Source of the DNA: Prado023 sp963706885
GTDB lineage: Bacteria > Actinomycetota > Actinomycetes > S36-B12 > CAIYMF01
NCBI GenBank assembly: GCA_963706885.1
Contig: CAVPNX010000019.1
Location: 1 to 64,000 of the forward strand
Direction of reading: 5' to 3'
Length of the DNA: 64,000 nt
Below the pieces are notes generated by a model that saw only the letters and a program-made list of their open reading frames with translations, was not told the origin of the DNA and did not search any database. Made by a program: the position numbers and the translations under genes. This document shows positions 20,119 through 29,066 of this stretch, in pieces. Positions within the stretch are counted from its first letter, which is position 1, and each line of letters starts with the position of its first letter.

Positions 20119-20970
20119 GTGCAGACCATCGGTTCCGTCGAGGAGCTGGCGGGGCGGCTACGACGCCGTCCTCTGCGACGTGTGGGGGGTGCTGCACGAC
20201 GGCCGGTCCGTGTACCCGGGACGGCGGACGCGCTGATCGGGCTCCGCGCAGCCGGGGCTCGCGTCGTCCTGCTGACGAACATGCCCCGCCCGAGCAGCAC
20301 CATGCCCGCCGCGCTGGCCCGGCTGGGATTCCCGGATGCCGCGTGGGACGCGATCGTGACCAGCGGGGACGCGATCCGCGCCGAGCTCTCCCGGCGGGCC
20401 CCGGGGCCGGTGCTTCGGCTGGGTCGGGACACGGACCAGGGCCTCTGGGAGGGGCTCGGGCTGGAGTTCGTGGAGGACCTCGAATTGGCGCGCTTCGCCG
20501 CGATCGCCGGGCTCCGCGACGGCGACGAGTCCCCCGAGGCCTACTCGGGCGTCCTGCGAGCCCTGCGGGATCGCGACCTCGAGCTGCTGTGCGCCAACCC
20601 CGACGTGCAGATCATGTCCGGCGGCCGGCTGCGGTGGTGCGCGGGTGCGGTCGCGCAGGCGTACGTCGCCCTCGGGGGGCAGGTGGTGCAGGCCGGCAAG
20701 CCGCACGCCGCCATCTACGACCGGGCGTTCGAGGTGCTCGCCGAGGTCGCCGGGGACGTCGTCCCCAAGCGCCGGATCCTGGCGATCGGCGACGGCACCA
20801 CGACCGACCTCCTGGGCGCCAACCGCCAAGGGCTCGACGCGCTGTTCATCGCCAGCGGGATCCACGGTGACTCGCTGCTGGACGGTGCCGGGGTGGACCT
20901 CGCCCGAGTGCACCGTGCCCTGGATGCCGCCGGCGTCCGTGCCACGTACGTCATGCCCCGACTCAGATGA
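20119..20970 (+). CDS. HAD-superfamily class IIA hydrolase (TIGR01459-like), frameshift near start
   Basis: GTG 20119 is preceded by CAGGAGCGGGG. After a shift in the GGCGGGGCGG run near 20155 the protein reads AVLCDVWGVLHDGRSVYPG (nucleophile region), then ARVVLLTNMPRPS, LELLCANPDV, VVQAGKPHAAIYDRAF and ILAIGDGTTTDLLGA, the order of class IIA HAD phosphatases (NagD/PGP group). The DVWGVLHDG form matches TIGR01459. About 284 residues. The substrate is unknown. A TAGGCT -10-like box at 20085-20090 overlaps the preceding TetR stop codon. Confidence 0.82.
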   Translation: MQTIGSVEELAGRLRRRPLRRVGGAARRPVRVPGTADALIGLRAAGARVVLLTNMPRPSSTMPAALARLGFPDAAWDAIVTSGDAIRAELSRRAPGPVLRLGRDTDQGLWEGLGLEFVEDLELARFAAIAGLRDGDESPEAYSGVLRALRDRDLELLCANPDVQIMSGGRLRWCAGAVAQAYVALGGQVVQAGKPHAAIYDRAFEVLAEVAGDVVPKRRILAIGDGTTTDLLGANRQGLDALFIASGIHGDSLLDGAGVDLARVHRALDAAGVRATYVMPRLR

Positions 20971-20982
20971 CGAGGAGATCAG

Positions 20983-21345
20983 ATGGCCGCCTTCACCGTG
21001 AACGTGAACATGGACTGCGCCGACATCGATGAGATGACCCGGTTCTGGTCAGCCGCGCTGGGGTACCAGGTCAGCGGCGAGCTCGGTCCGTTCCGGGCCC
21101 TGCGTGACCCGGACGGGGTCGGCCCGAAGGTGGTGCTCCAGCGGGTCGCGGACCCGACGCCCGGCAAGAACCGGCTGCACCTGGATCTCTACGTCGACGA
21201 CCGGGCCGACCTCCTCCCGGAGGTGGAGCGCCTCGTCGGACTCGGTGCGCGGCGGGCGGTGGACGGGTGGCACGAGCTCGGCGACGAGTCGTGGCAGGTC
21301 ATGCACGACCCGGAGGGCAACGTGTTCTGCGTGTGCGTCCACTGA
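20983..21345 (+). CDS. VOC-superfamily (glyoxalase-like) protein
   Basis: 120-residue single VOC domain: TVNVNMDCADIDEMTRFWSA, then RLHLDLYVDDR with the metal-ligand histidine position, and a closing WQVMHDPEGNVFCVC, as in actinobacterial glyoxalase-like domain proteins. ATG 20983 has GACGAGGAG upstream and lies 12 bases after the HAD stop, so the two may be cotranscribed. No substrate can be named. Intact. Confidence 0.85.
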   Translation: MAAFTVNVNMDCADIDEMTRFWSAALGYQVSGELGPFRALRDPDGVGPKVVLQRVADPTPGKNRLHLDLYVDDRADLLPEVERLVGLGARRAVDGWHELGDESWQVMHDPEGNVFCVCVH

Positions 21346-21385
21346 CCGGCCGAACGACGGCACGCGGCCTGCGACAATGTGCGGC

Positions 21386-22231
21386 GTGAGTGCGACGATC
21401 CTGGACGGCAAGGCGACCGCTGCGGCGGTCAAGCGCGACCTCGCAGTGACGGTTGCTGACCTGCGCGCACGTGGCATCGTGCCCGGGCTGGGCACGGTCC
21501 TGGTCGGTGACGATCCCGGCAGCCAGGCCTACGTCGCCGGCAAGCACCGCGACTGCGCCGAGGTCGGCATCGAGTCGATCCGGGTCGACCTGCCGGACAC
21601 CGCAACCCAGGCCGACGTGCTGGCCGCCGTGCGGGACCTGAACGCCGACCCCGCCTGCACCGGGTACATCGTGCAGCTGCCCCTGCCCAAGGGCCTGGAC
21701 GCGAACGCGGTGCTCGAAGTGATGGACCCGGCAAAGGACGCCGACGGCCTGCACCCGGTGAACCTCGGCCGCCTCGTGCTCGGGTCGCCGGCGCCGCTGC
21801 CCTGCACCCCGCGCGGGATCGTCGAGCTCCTGCGCCGCTACGACGTCGCGATCAACGGCGCCGAGGTCTGCGTGATCGGCCGCGGCGTGACGGTGGGCCG
21901 TCCGCTGGGCCTGCTGCTGACCCGCAAGTCCGAGAACGCGACCGTCACCCTGTGCCACACCGGGACCCGGGACATCGCCGCCCACGCACGGGCGGCGGAC
22001 ATCATCGTGGCCGCGGCCGGGGTGCCGCACCTGATCACCGCCGACCTCGTGAAGCCCGGAGCCGCCGTCCTCGACGTGGGCATCACGCGGACCGCCGAGG
22101 GGCTGGTCGGCGACGTGCATCCCGAGGTCCGCGACGTGGCCGGGTTCCTCGCACCCATGCCCGGTGGTGTCGGCCCGATGACCAGGGCGATGCTGCTGGC
22201 CAACGTCGTCGAGGCCGCGGCGAGGTCATGA
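21386..22231 (+). CDS. folD: Methylene-THF dehydrogenase/methenyl-THF cyclohydrolase
   Basis: Bifunctional one-carbon enzyme producing 10-formyl-THF, which PurN and PurH in this window use. Motifs present: SQAYVAGKHRDCAEVGI (catalytic Lys), GYIVQLPLPKGLD, PCTPRGIVELL, VIGRGVTVGRPLG and APMPGGVGPMTRAMLL. GTG 21386 is favoured because its translation (VSATILDGKATAAAVK) fits the family start and a GACAAT -10-like box lies 6 bases upstream (leaderless); ATG 21377 would fall inside that box. About 281 residues, intact. It overlaps the next gene by ATGA. Confidence 0.95.
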   Translation: MSATILDGKATAAAVKRDLAVTVADLRARGIVPGLGTVLVGDDPGSQAYVAGKHRDCAEVGIESIRVDLPDTATQADVLAAVRDLNADPACTGYIVQLPLPKGLDANAVLEVMDPAKDADGLHPVNLGRLVLGSPAPLPCTPRGIVELLRRYDVAINGAEVCVIGRGVTVGRPLGLLLTRKSENATVTLCHTGTRDIAAHARAADIIVAAAGVPHLITADLVKPGAAVLDVGITRTAEGLVGDVHPEVRDVAGFLAPMPGGVGPMTRAMLLANVVEAAARS

Positions 22232-22617
22232 CCGACCTCCCTCCCGACGCGCAGTGGCCCCCGCCGGAGCCACCGGACGGGGCCGTCCAGGACTTCACCC
22301 GTGACCGCGTCGAGGAGGACGCGGCCCTGTCGGTCGAGGTCGCCCGCGACGCCAGCGGGCCCCCGTTCCAGTGGCCGCTGGTGACCGTCCTCGTCGGCCT
22401 GGTGGCCTCCCTGATCGTGGTGGCCGACGACCACTTCCGGCGCGGTTCGGTGCTCTTCGCCGCGTTCGTCGTCCTCGCCTTCTTCCTGCGGCTGTTCCTG
22501 CCCGAGCGCGACGCCGGATGGCTGGCTGTCCGCAGCCGGGGGATCGACCTGCTGTGCCTGGCGTTCCTGGGCATCGGGCTGTCGGTGTTCGCACTCATCG
22601 TCCCCCCGCCCTCGTAG
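22228..22617 (+). CDS. DUF3017 small membrane protein
   Basis: 129 residues: an acidic, proline-rich N-terminal half, then three hydrophobic segments (WPLVTVLVGLVASLIVVA, GSVLFAAFVVLAFFLRLF, LLCLAFLGIGLSVFALIV). The position between folD and mdh, overlapping folD by ATGA, together with this topology matches DUF3017, which is conserved in many actinobacteria and has no known function. Intact. Confidence 0.85.
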   Translation: MTDLPPDAQWPPPEPPDGAVQDFTRDRVEEDAALSVEVARDASGPPFQWPLVTVLVGLVASLIVVADDHFRRGSVLFAAFVVLAFFLRLFLPERDAGWLAVRSRGIDLLCLAFLGIGLSVFALIVPPPS

Positions 22618-22738
22618 AGGTCGGGCCCTCCGGCGGGTTCGCGCGGGCCGGAGGTCCATCCGGGGCGCCGAAGCCGGGGCAGTAGGCTGGACGGGCACCT
22701 GAGAGCGTCGGTGGACCGACGCGTGAGAGAGGAAACCA

Positions 22739-23698
22739 ATGTCCCTGAACGGCAAGGTCACCGTCGTCGGCGCCGGGTTCTACGGCTCCACCACCGCCCA
22801 GCGCCTGGCTGAGTACAACGTGTTCGAGACGGTCGTCCTGACCGACATCCTCGAGGGCCGCGCCGAGGGCCTGGCGCTGGACCTCAACCAGTCGCGGCCG
22901 ATCGAGGGCTTCGAGACCACGGTGGTCGGCCAGACCACCGACCCCGCCACCGGTGCCGGCTACGAGGCCACCGCGAACTCCGATGTCGTCGTCATCACCG
23001 CCGGACTGCCGCGCAAGCCCGGCATGAGCCGGATGGACCTGATCGAGACCAACGCGAAGATCGTGCGCAACGTGGCGGAGAACGTCGTGGCGCACTCACC
23101 CAATGCAGTCATCGTCGTGGTGTCCAACCCGCTGGATGAGATGACCGCCCTGACCCAGCTGGCCTCCGGGCTGCCGAAGAACCAGGTCATGGGCCAGGCG
23201 GGGATGCTCGACACCGCACGCTTCACCAACTTCGTGGCCGTCGAGCTCGGCGTCCCCGTCGGCTCGGTGAAGACCCTGACCCTCGGTTCGCACGGCGACA
23301 CGATGGTGCCGGTCCCCTCGCGCTGCACCGTCGACGGCACGCCACTCTCAGAGCTGCTGTCCGCCGAGAAGATCGAGGAGCTCGTCGTGCGCACGCGCAA
23401 CGGTGGTGCCGAGGTCGTGGCGCTGCTCAAGACCGGCTCGGCGTTCTACGCCCCCTCGGCTGCCGCCGCGCGGATGGCCAAGGCCGTCATCGAGGACTCC
23501 GGCCTGGTCATGCCCGTGTGTGCGTGGGTCGACGGTGAGTACGGCATCGAGGGTGTGTACCTCGGCGTCGAGGCAGAGATCGGCCGCGGCGGCGTGCGCA
23601 AGGTGGTCGAGGGCGACCTCACCGCGACCGAACTGGCCGGGCTCAAGGAGGCCGCCGAGGCGGTCCGCGCCAAGCAGGCGGACGTCCAGAGCCTGTAG
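22739..23698 (+). CDS. mdh: Malate dehydrogenase, LDH-like type
   Basis: 319 residues, NAD-dependent oxidation of malate to oxaloacetate in the TCA cycle. Visible: nucleotide-binding VVGAGFYGSTTAQRLAE, mobile-loop LPRKPGMSRMDL (Arg in the malate-specific position), VVVSNPLDEMTAL (Asp of the relay) and LGSHGDTMVPVP (catalytic His). It is of the tetrameric, LDH-like MDH group. ATG 22739 has GAGAGAGGA upstream; TAGGCT at 22683-22688 is a -10-like box, so this gene also has its own promoter after DUF3017. Followed by a strong hairpin at 23717-23744. Confidence 0.95.
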   Translation: MSLNGKVTVVGAGFYGSTTAQRLAEYNVFETVVLTDILEGRAEGLALDLNQSRPIEGFETTVVGQTTDPATGAGYEATANSDVVVITAGLPRKPGMSRMDLIETNAKIVRNVAENVVAHSPNAVIVVVSNPLDEMTALTQLASGLPKNQVMGQAGMLDTARFTNFVAVELGVPVGSVKTLTLGSHGDTMVPVPSRCTVDGTPLSELLSAEKIEELVVRTRNGGAEVVALLKTGSAFYAPSAAAARMAKAVIEDSGLVMPVCAWVDGEYGIEGVYLGVEAEIGRGGVRKVVEGDLTATELAGLKEAAEAVRAKQADVQSL

Positions 23699-23716
23699 CA
23701 CGGCGCAGCAGGACAA

Positions 23717-23744
23717 GGGGCGGGACCTCCCGGGGTCCCGCCCC
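23717..23744 (+). terminator. Strong GC hairpin after mdh
   Basis: GGGGCGGGACC (23717-23727) pairs perfectly with GGTCCCGCCCC (23734-23744) around TCCCGG. It lies 19 bases after the mdh stop with no T tract, as is common for actinobacterial terminators. Confidence 0.75.
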
Positions 23745-23793
23745 CTCTGCGTCCCCGAGTGCGCGCTCCCCACCTCCGGGGAGCCACCCCGCA

Positions 23794-23845
23794 GGTGATC
23801 CGTTCACGTTCGATGGCCTAGAAGGTTGGCAACCTGCACGGATCA
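23794..23845. repeat. Palindromic intergenic element, copy C
   Basis: Ends AGGTGATCCG and CGGATCA form an imperfect inverted repeat. Positions 23831-23845 (AACCTGCACGGATCA) match copy B at 893-907 exactly. The element overlaps the stop codon of the opposing SulP gene (23843-23845) and lies between convergent mdh and SulP. Confidence 0.6.
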
Positions 23846-25729
23846 GCCGGGGCTCGGGGGCACCTCGCGTGGTCCCTGCTCGTCCTCGTCGATCTCGAGA
23901 TCGAGGGATTCGGCGACCACAGCGAGCGCGGCGTCCCGGTTGGCCGGAAGCGCGTACTCGCTGGCATCCAGGAGGGTGCGCACCGAGAGCGCCGCGCGAC
24001 GCAGGAGGTCCTGGACCCCGGCCATGTCGCCCTGGGACACGAGGTAGTCCAGGACCGCGGCGGGCGTGTTCGTGAAGACGTCCTCCGGCGTGATCCTCTC
24101 GGACAGGCCGGCTTGGTCCAGCATCTGGTGCACGGGCGCGATCGCGCGCACCCAGATGAGGCGGATGTCGCGTTCGGACAGGTCGTCCAACAGGTGCCCG
24201 AGGGTCTCGGCGCCCGGTACATCGAGGTCGGTGGTCGCGCTCAGGTCCAGCAGCAGCGCGTTCACGGGCTGCTCGCTGGCCTCGATCTGGGTGAGGATCT
24301 CCTCCCGGATCCCCTCGGCGTTGGCGAAGAACAGCCCGTTCTCCGGCCGGACGATGAGCAGGCCCGGGATGGTCGCGACGTCGGGGTGCCGCTGGACATC
24401 GCGGAAGTCCAGGGTGTCCGGCGCGCGTCCGAGCACGGCCAACCTGGGCCTGCTGACGCGCCAGACCAGGGCGAGCAGCGATACGAGGACGGCGATCAGC
24501 AGCGCCTCGAGGGTCTCGAAGGTCAGCACGGCCAGCAGGGCCACGATGGCCAGGACGAAGTCGGTGCGGCGCGCGTGGTAGAGGTACCTGAACTTGTCGA
24601 TCTTGACCATGCCCGAGACGGCCACGATCACGATCGCGCCGAGCACCGCCTCGGGCAACGCGTAGAAGAACTGGGTGAAGAACAGCGCCACCAGCGCAGT
24701 GCCCGCCGCGGCGACGATTCCCGACATCTGGGTGTGTGCGCCGGCCTGGTCGTTGGCCGCCGACTTGGACAGGCTCGAGCCGATGGGGAAGCCCTGGAAG
24801 AGCCCTGCGCCGAAGTTCGACGCACCGAGCCCGATCAGCTCCTGGTCGGTGTCCACCCGGTACTTGTGAGCCTGGGCGAAGCTGCGCAGCGGACCGATGG
24901 CCTCGGCGAAGGCGACCAGGGCCAGCCCGATCGCGCCCGGGAGCAGCAGCAGCCAGTCCTCCGGGGGGATGTCCGGCCACTGGGGCGGGACCAGTCCCGC
25001 GGGGATCTCCCCGATCACCTCCACGCCACGGGCCTCCAGGTCGAAGAAGGTGGAGAAGGCGATGCCGACGATCAGCGCCACCAGGGCGGCGGGGATCCTG
25101 TGGAAGTACCGCTCGAGCACGATCAACAGGATCAGGCTCAGGATGCCGGTGATCAGGGTGGGGACGCTGAGCTTGGGCAGCCCCATGACGATCTCGTAGC
25201 AGCGCTCCCAGAAGTTGCCCTCGCCACCTTCGATGCCGAGCAGCTTGGGCACCTGCTTGATCATGATCACCAGCGCCAGCCCGGTGATGAAGCCCACCAT
25301 CACCGACTCGGAGAAGTACTGCGCCACCCGCCCCAGCTTCAGGAACCCGGCGACGAGCAGGACCAGACCGGTCAGCACCGCCAGGGCGGCGGTCAGCACG
25401 ATGAACTCAGGTGAGTTGGGCGGCGCGATCTGGCTGACGGTCGCGAACGACATCGACGCGATGACCGCCGACACGGCCACCACCAGCTGGCGCGACGTGC
25501 TGAAGATCGCGAACGCCAGCAGGCCGATCGGGGCGGCGTAGAAGGCCGTCTCCGGGGGCACTCCCGCGATCTGCGCGTAGGCCATGCCCTCGGGCACCAG
25601 GAGGGCCACGATGGTCAGGCCGGCGACCAGGTCGGTGCGCAGCCAGGACCGTCGGTAGCGGGGCAGCCAGGTCAGGATCGGCACGTGCCGATGCAGGGCG
25701 TCGGGCTGCGCTGCTGGCTCACTGGCCAT
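23843..25729 (-). CDS. SulP-family inorganic anion transporter with STAS domain
   Basis: About 628 residues. SulP start WLRTDLVAGLTIVALLVPEGMAYAQIAG, around 12 helices with VDTDQELIGLGASNFGAGLF (the conserved SulP loop), a C-terminal STAS domain (LLIVRPENGLFFANAEGI, LLLDLSATTDLDVPGAETL), then an acidic tail. ATG 25729 was chosen because of GGAG 6 bases upstream; the open frame extends farther with unlikely sequence. It is only distantly similar to the SulP at 12549, so not a recent duplicate. Sulfate or bicarbonate uptake is possible. The stop sits in palindrome copy C. Confidence 0.9.
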   Translation of the reverse strand: MASEPAAQPDALHRHVPILTWLPRYRRSWLRTDLVAGLTIVALLVPEGMAYAQIAGVPPETAFYAAPIGLLAFAIFSTSRQLVVAVSAVIASMSFATVSQIAPPNSPEFIVLTAALAVLTGLVLLVAGFLKLGRVAQYFSESVMVGFITGLALVIMIKQVPKLLGIEGGEGNFWERCYEIVMGLPKLSVPTLITGILSLILLIVLERYFHRIPAALVALIVGIAFSTFFDLEARGVEVIGEIPAGLVPPQWPDIPPEDWLLLLPGAIGLALVAFAEAIGPLRSFAQAHKYRVDTDQELIGLGASNFGAGLFQGFPIGSSLSKSAANDQAGAHTQMSGIVAAAGTALVALFFTQFFYALPEAVLGAIVIVAVSGMVKIDKFRYLYHARRTDFVLAIVALLAVLTFETLEALLIAVLVSLLALVWRVSRPRLAVLGRAPDTLDFRDVQRHPDVATIPGLLIVRPENGLFFANAEGIREEILTQIEASEQPVNALLLDLSATTDLDVPGAETLGHLLDDLSERDIRLIWVRAIAPVHQMLDQAGLSERITPEDVFTNTPAAVLDYLVSQGDMAGVQDLLRRAALSVRTLLDASEYALPANRDAALAVVAESLDLEIDEDEQGPREVPPSPG

Positions 25730-25895
25730 GGTGTCTCCGATCAGCAACCCTCGCGCACGGCAGCCATGCTCGACTGGAGCGCGTCGACTGTGTCCCGAGT
25801 AGCGTCCCACCGCCGATGGGCGTTCCAGTCGACCCGGGTCAGGTCCCACCCGGGTGAAACTTCCGCCCGGCCGCCCACGCCGGGATGCCGGTCCC

Positions 25896-26381
25896 TCACG
25901 CGTCCGGCAGTTCGTCCTCACCGGCGAAGTAGGCGCGCAGGCGGTCCAGGACCCGACCCCAGGCGGCGTCGAAGTAGTCGTGGGCCTCGTCCCATTCGCC
26001 CCCCTCGCCCCATCCGAGCTGGGTCAGCTCGACCCGGGTTGTGTCGTCGGCATCGTCGGGGCGCAGCCGGAGCAGGACCACCGTTCGCTGGGCGCGCGCC
26101 TCGGTGAGGTGTGGAGGGGCGTTCCAGGTGAACGTGAGCATGGTCGGGGCCTGGAAGCCGATCACGTGGCAGTCCTCGGAACCACGCGGCGCCGGGCTCG
26201 GCGCATCGGACAGGAAGTACCACTCGAAGGGGCCGCCGACGCGCAGCTCGATCCGGGAGTCGTCCACCAACCACGTGCGGATCCCGGCGTCGGTCGTCCA
26301 GGCCCACCAGACGTCCTCGACCGGCGCGCTCACAGTGACGGACTTGTGCACGATGCGTTCGGCGGCCGGGAAGTCGGTCAC
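25896..26381 (-). CDS. SRPBCC/AHSA1-family protein
   Basis: 161 residues with the START/AHSA1 pattern: IVHKSVTVSAPVEDVWWAWTT at the start, then FEWYFLSDAPS, MLTFTWNAPP and an ending EWDEAHDYFDAAWGRVLDRL. Such proteins bind hydrophobic ligands or resemble Hsp90 activators; a specific function cannot be given. The start is GTG 26381 with GGAGGA 5 bases upstream. It overlaps the 2H phosphoesterase stop by 4 bases, so the two form an operon. The 166-base gap before SulP shows nothing definite. Confidence 0.85.
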   Translation of the reverse strand: MTDFPAAERIVHKSVTVSAPVEDVWWAWTTDAGIRTWLVDDSRIELRVGGPFEWYFLSDAPSPAPRGSEDCHVIGFQAPTMLTFTWNAPPHLTEARAQRTVVLLRLRPDDADDTTRVELTQLGWGEGGEWDEAHDYFDAAWGRVLDRLRAYFAGEDELPDA

Positions 26382-26997
26382 GGTTCCTCCAGGGTCGGGA
26401 CGCCCGAGTCTGGCACCGCGCGGGAGGCGTTGTCACGGTTCGACGGGACTGCGGCCGGGTCGGCGGCGGGTTGGCGCAGCGGCCATCGCGCGAGGACGTG
26501 GTACGCCGGCGCTGGGCCGGTCACCGACTCGACCAGGGTGATCCCGCTCGGGGTCCATGGGGGGCCGTGATGGGCGACCAGGGACGCCGTGACCTCCGTG
26601 GCTCGTGCGGGACCGTCCGCGCCACGGACCCGGCCCACGGTCACGTGCGCCCGGAACCTCCGGTCGGCCACGTGCAGGGCCTGCTGCAGTCCGTGCGCCA
26701 GGGTCGCGAGCCACGGTCCGTGGTCGACCCCGACCCAGATCACGGGCCCGAAGGAACCGGAGCCCTGCAGGCGGATCGGCTCGGCAGCGGGCAGCCGGTC
26801 GGCCCGCGCCAACCCGTCGATCCGCGCGCCGGCCTTCGCGGGGTCACCCGGACCGAGGAACGCCATCGTGATGTGCCAGCGCTCGGGCGGCTGCCACCGC
26901 ACGTCGGGGGCGGCTCGTCGCGCGTGCTCGACCGTGTCGCGCAGGGAGTGGCGGGCGGCGTCGTCGGGCCAGACGCGACGAAGAGCCGAGCGGTCAC
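26378..26997 (-). CDS. thpR: RNA 2',3'-cyclic phosphodiesterase (2H/LigT family), frameshift near start
   Basis: Two HxT motifs of the 2H superfamily are present: WHITMAFLGPGDP and FRAHVTVGRVRG. With GTG 26997 the protein starts VTARLFVA, loses frame near 26973 and continues WPDDAARHSLRDTVEHARR. The C-terminus has an extra 25-residue tail after YHVLARWPL. These enzymes open 2',3'-cyclic phosphates on RNA ends or join 2'-5' RNA in vitro. About 205 residues. Overlaps the SRPBCC start. Confidence 0.82.
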
Positions 26998-27100
26998 GGT
27001 CCCATCATTGCCGGGCCGGGGCCCGTTGGGCTGCCCCGCGCTGCGCCTCCGTCCTGACCCGGGGGATAGGTTGCAGGTATCACCTCGAGTGGAGGCCGCC

Positions 27101-27348
27101 ATGACTGATGTTGAGCCCGCCCGGCGACCGACGAGCCGCCGCACGGGATGCGCCGAGCACGAGCCGGCGCCGACCCGGTCGTCACCGATCCCGACGAGCT
27201 CATGAAGCAGAAGTACCGCGACGCCCTGGCCCACAAGCACGGCACCTCCGGGGCCAAGAAGACCGCGCACGGCGACAAGGGCGAGGAGGCGCACTCGCAG
27301 AGCGCTGGTCCGACCCAGAAGATGTTCCGGCGCAAGGCCGGCGGGTAG
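27101..27348 (+). CDS. DUF5302 small protein, probable frameshift
   Basis: The conserved part (LMKQKYRDALAHKHGTSG, ending PTQKMFRRKAGG) matches the small actinobacterial DUF5302 family: charged, lysine-rich, about 60-80 residues, function unknown. The best start signal is ATG 27101 behind GTGGAGG, but that frame diverges from the conserved one between 27150 and 27190; an in-frame ATG at 27148 opens the conserved frame. TAGGTT at 27067 may be the -10 box. I favour one indel and a start at 27101. Confidence 0.65.
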
Positions 27349-27374
27349 GTCGGCGGGCGACCTCCGCGGCGCCG

Positions 27375-29066
27375 TCAGAGGAAGTACAGCCGCTGCAGGG
27401 GGGTGCGCTCGACCGGGCCGAAGCGCAGCGGGGCGCCGTCCATCGTGACCTCCGCGGAGCGCGGGTCCACCCGGACATCAGCCAGCCGGGAGTTGCGCAC
27501 GAGCTGGGACAACCGGACCGACCGCGTGCCGCGCACCGGAACCCGGCGCCGGGCGGTGGGGAACGGCGCCCCGGACTCGTCCGCGGAGCCGTTGGTGAAC
27601 AGCACCGACAGCTGCGCCGGGGCCGCCCCGTAGCCGCCGAACTGCGGGCCCATCCGCAGCGGCTCGACAGTGTCGATCGAGGCGTTCGGATCGCCGATCG
27701 GACCCCACGCGGGCAACCCGGACTTCAGAACGAGCTGCGGCTTGGCCGCGAAGTGAGATGGGCGCCACAGCACGATGTCGGCCATCCGTCCGACCTGCAG
27801 GGAACCCACCTCGTGGGCGATCCCGTGCACCAGGGCCGGGTTCACCGTGAGCTTGGCGAGGTAGCGCAGGACCCGGTCGTTGTCGTGGCCGACGGCCTCG
27901 TCCTCGGTGTCGACGTACGACCCGTCAGCCCCCTTGGTCACCGAGGCCAGGGCGAAGGTCCGTCGCCAGGTCTCGCCCGCCCGGCCCATGCCCAGTGCAT
28001 CCGAGCTGGTCATCGGGATCACGCCGTGGTCGTGCAGCAGGTTCTCGGCGCCCATCGTGGCCGCGCGCACGCGGTTGCGGGCCAGGTCGAGGTCGCCGGG
28101 GATCTCCGGGTGCAGCCCGTGGGAGACCATGATCATCGACACGTGCTCGGCCAGGGCGTTGACCCCGAACGGCAGGGTCGGGTTCGTCGAGGAGGCCAGG
28201 ACGTTGTCCACACCGGCCAGCCGAAGGACGTTGGGTGTGTGGCCGCCGCCGCATCCCTCGACGTGGAACGCATGGACCGCCCGGCCGTCGAGGACGGCCA
28301 GGGTGTCCTCGACAGACAGGCCCTCGTTGAGCCCGTCGGTGTGCAGGGCGACCGCGACGTCGTGCTCCTCGGCCACGGCCAGGGCCATGTCCAGGGTGCG
28401 CAGGTGGGCGCCGGTGTCCTCGTGGACCTTGAACCCGCACACGCCGGCCTCGAGGGCCTCCAGCAGCGGGCCCGGCTGCGCGGAGGACCCGCGGCCCAGG
28501 ACCCCCACGTTGATGGGCCAGGCGTCGAACGCGGCGTAGGCCTGGCGCAGCGCCCAACCCGACCCGACGCCCACGCCCCAGAACGGCCCGAACTCCTGCA
28601 CGAGCAGGCTGGTCACGCCCGAGGAGAGCGCGGCCTCCATGACCCGGGGGCTCAGCCCGTGCACATGCGGGTCGACCGCTCCCGGAGTGGCGATGAGGCC
28701 CTCGCCGGGGATGATGATCGTGCCGCTGCCGACCACGACATCCACGCCGTCGGTCGTGTCCGGGTTCCCCGAGCGCCCGTGGGCGACGATGCGTCCCTCG
28801 CGGATCCCGATCGAGGTCACCCGCACGCCCAGGACCGGGTCGAGCATCAGCACGTTGGTGACGACCACGTCGCAGGACTCGGTCGTGCGCACGGCCCGGA
28901 AGCCGATCCCGTCACGGCCGGTCTTGGCGAAGCCGAGCAGGAGCTCGTCACCGGCGAGGCGGTCGTCGGCCATCACCTCCGCGGTCAGGCCGGTGTCGCC
29001 GAGGCGGACACGGTCGCCCAGGCGCGGGCCGTGCACGGCCATGTCGTTCCACGGGCCACGGCTCAC
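27375..29066 (-). CDS. Divergent urease alpha subunit-like amidohydrolase
   Basis: 563 residues, UreC fold. Counting from GTG 29066, the Ni ligands and catalytic residues of canonical UreC are kept with a -4 offset: His134 and His136 (VDPHVHGLSP), Lys213 (the carbamylated lysine, GFKVHED), His215, His242 (ALHTDGLNE), His268 (AFHVEGCGGGH), His316, Arg332 and Asp356 (SSDALGMGR). Differences: the flap Cys319 is Ser315 and the next His is Gly (VSHGL), the CPQQ after HxH is missing, and the substrate-pocket loop with TCTPGPWY is replaced by GPFWGVGVGSGWALRQ. Overlaps ureAB by GTGA. No accessory genes (ureDEFG) lie in the window. A hydrolase of urea or another ureido/guanidino compound. Confidence 0.85.
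   Translation of the reverse strand: MSRGPWNDMAVHGPRLGDRVRLGDTGLTAEVMADDRLAGDELLLGFAKTGRDGIGFRAVRTTESCDVVVTNVLMLDPVLGVRVTSIGIREGRIVAHGRSGNPDTTDGVDVVVGSGTIIIPGEGLIATPGAVDPHVHGLSPRVMEAALSSGVTSLLVQEFGPFWGVGVGSGWALRQAYAAFDAWPINVGVLGRGSSAQPGPLLEALEAGVCGFKVHEDTGAHLRTLDMALAVAEEHDVAVALHTDGLNEGLSVEDTLAVLDGRAVHAFHVEGCGGGHTPNVLRLAGVDNVLASSTNPTLPFGVNALAEHVSMIMVSHGLHPEIPGDLDLARNRVRAATMGAENLLHDHGVIPMTSSDALGMGRAGETWRRTFALASVTKGADGSYVDTEDEAVGHDNDRVLRYLAKLTVNPALVHGIAHEVGSLQVGRMADIVLWRPSHFAAKPQLVLKSGLPAWGPIGDPNASIDTVEPLRMGPQFGGYGAAPAQLSVLFTNGSADESGAPFPTARRRVPVRGTRSVRLSQLVRNSRLADVRVDPRSAEVTMDGAPLRFGPVERTPLQRLYFL

Noticed and set aside
23843..25921. N-terminal extension of the second SulP to 25921
   Set aside because: The extra 64 codons are Arg/Pro-rich with no similarity, and a ribosome-binding site precedes ATG 25729.
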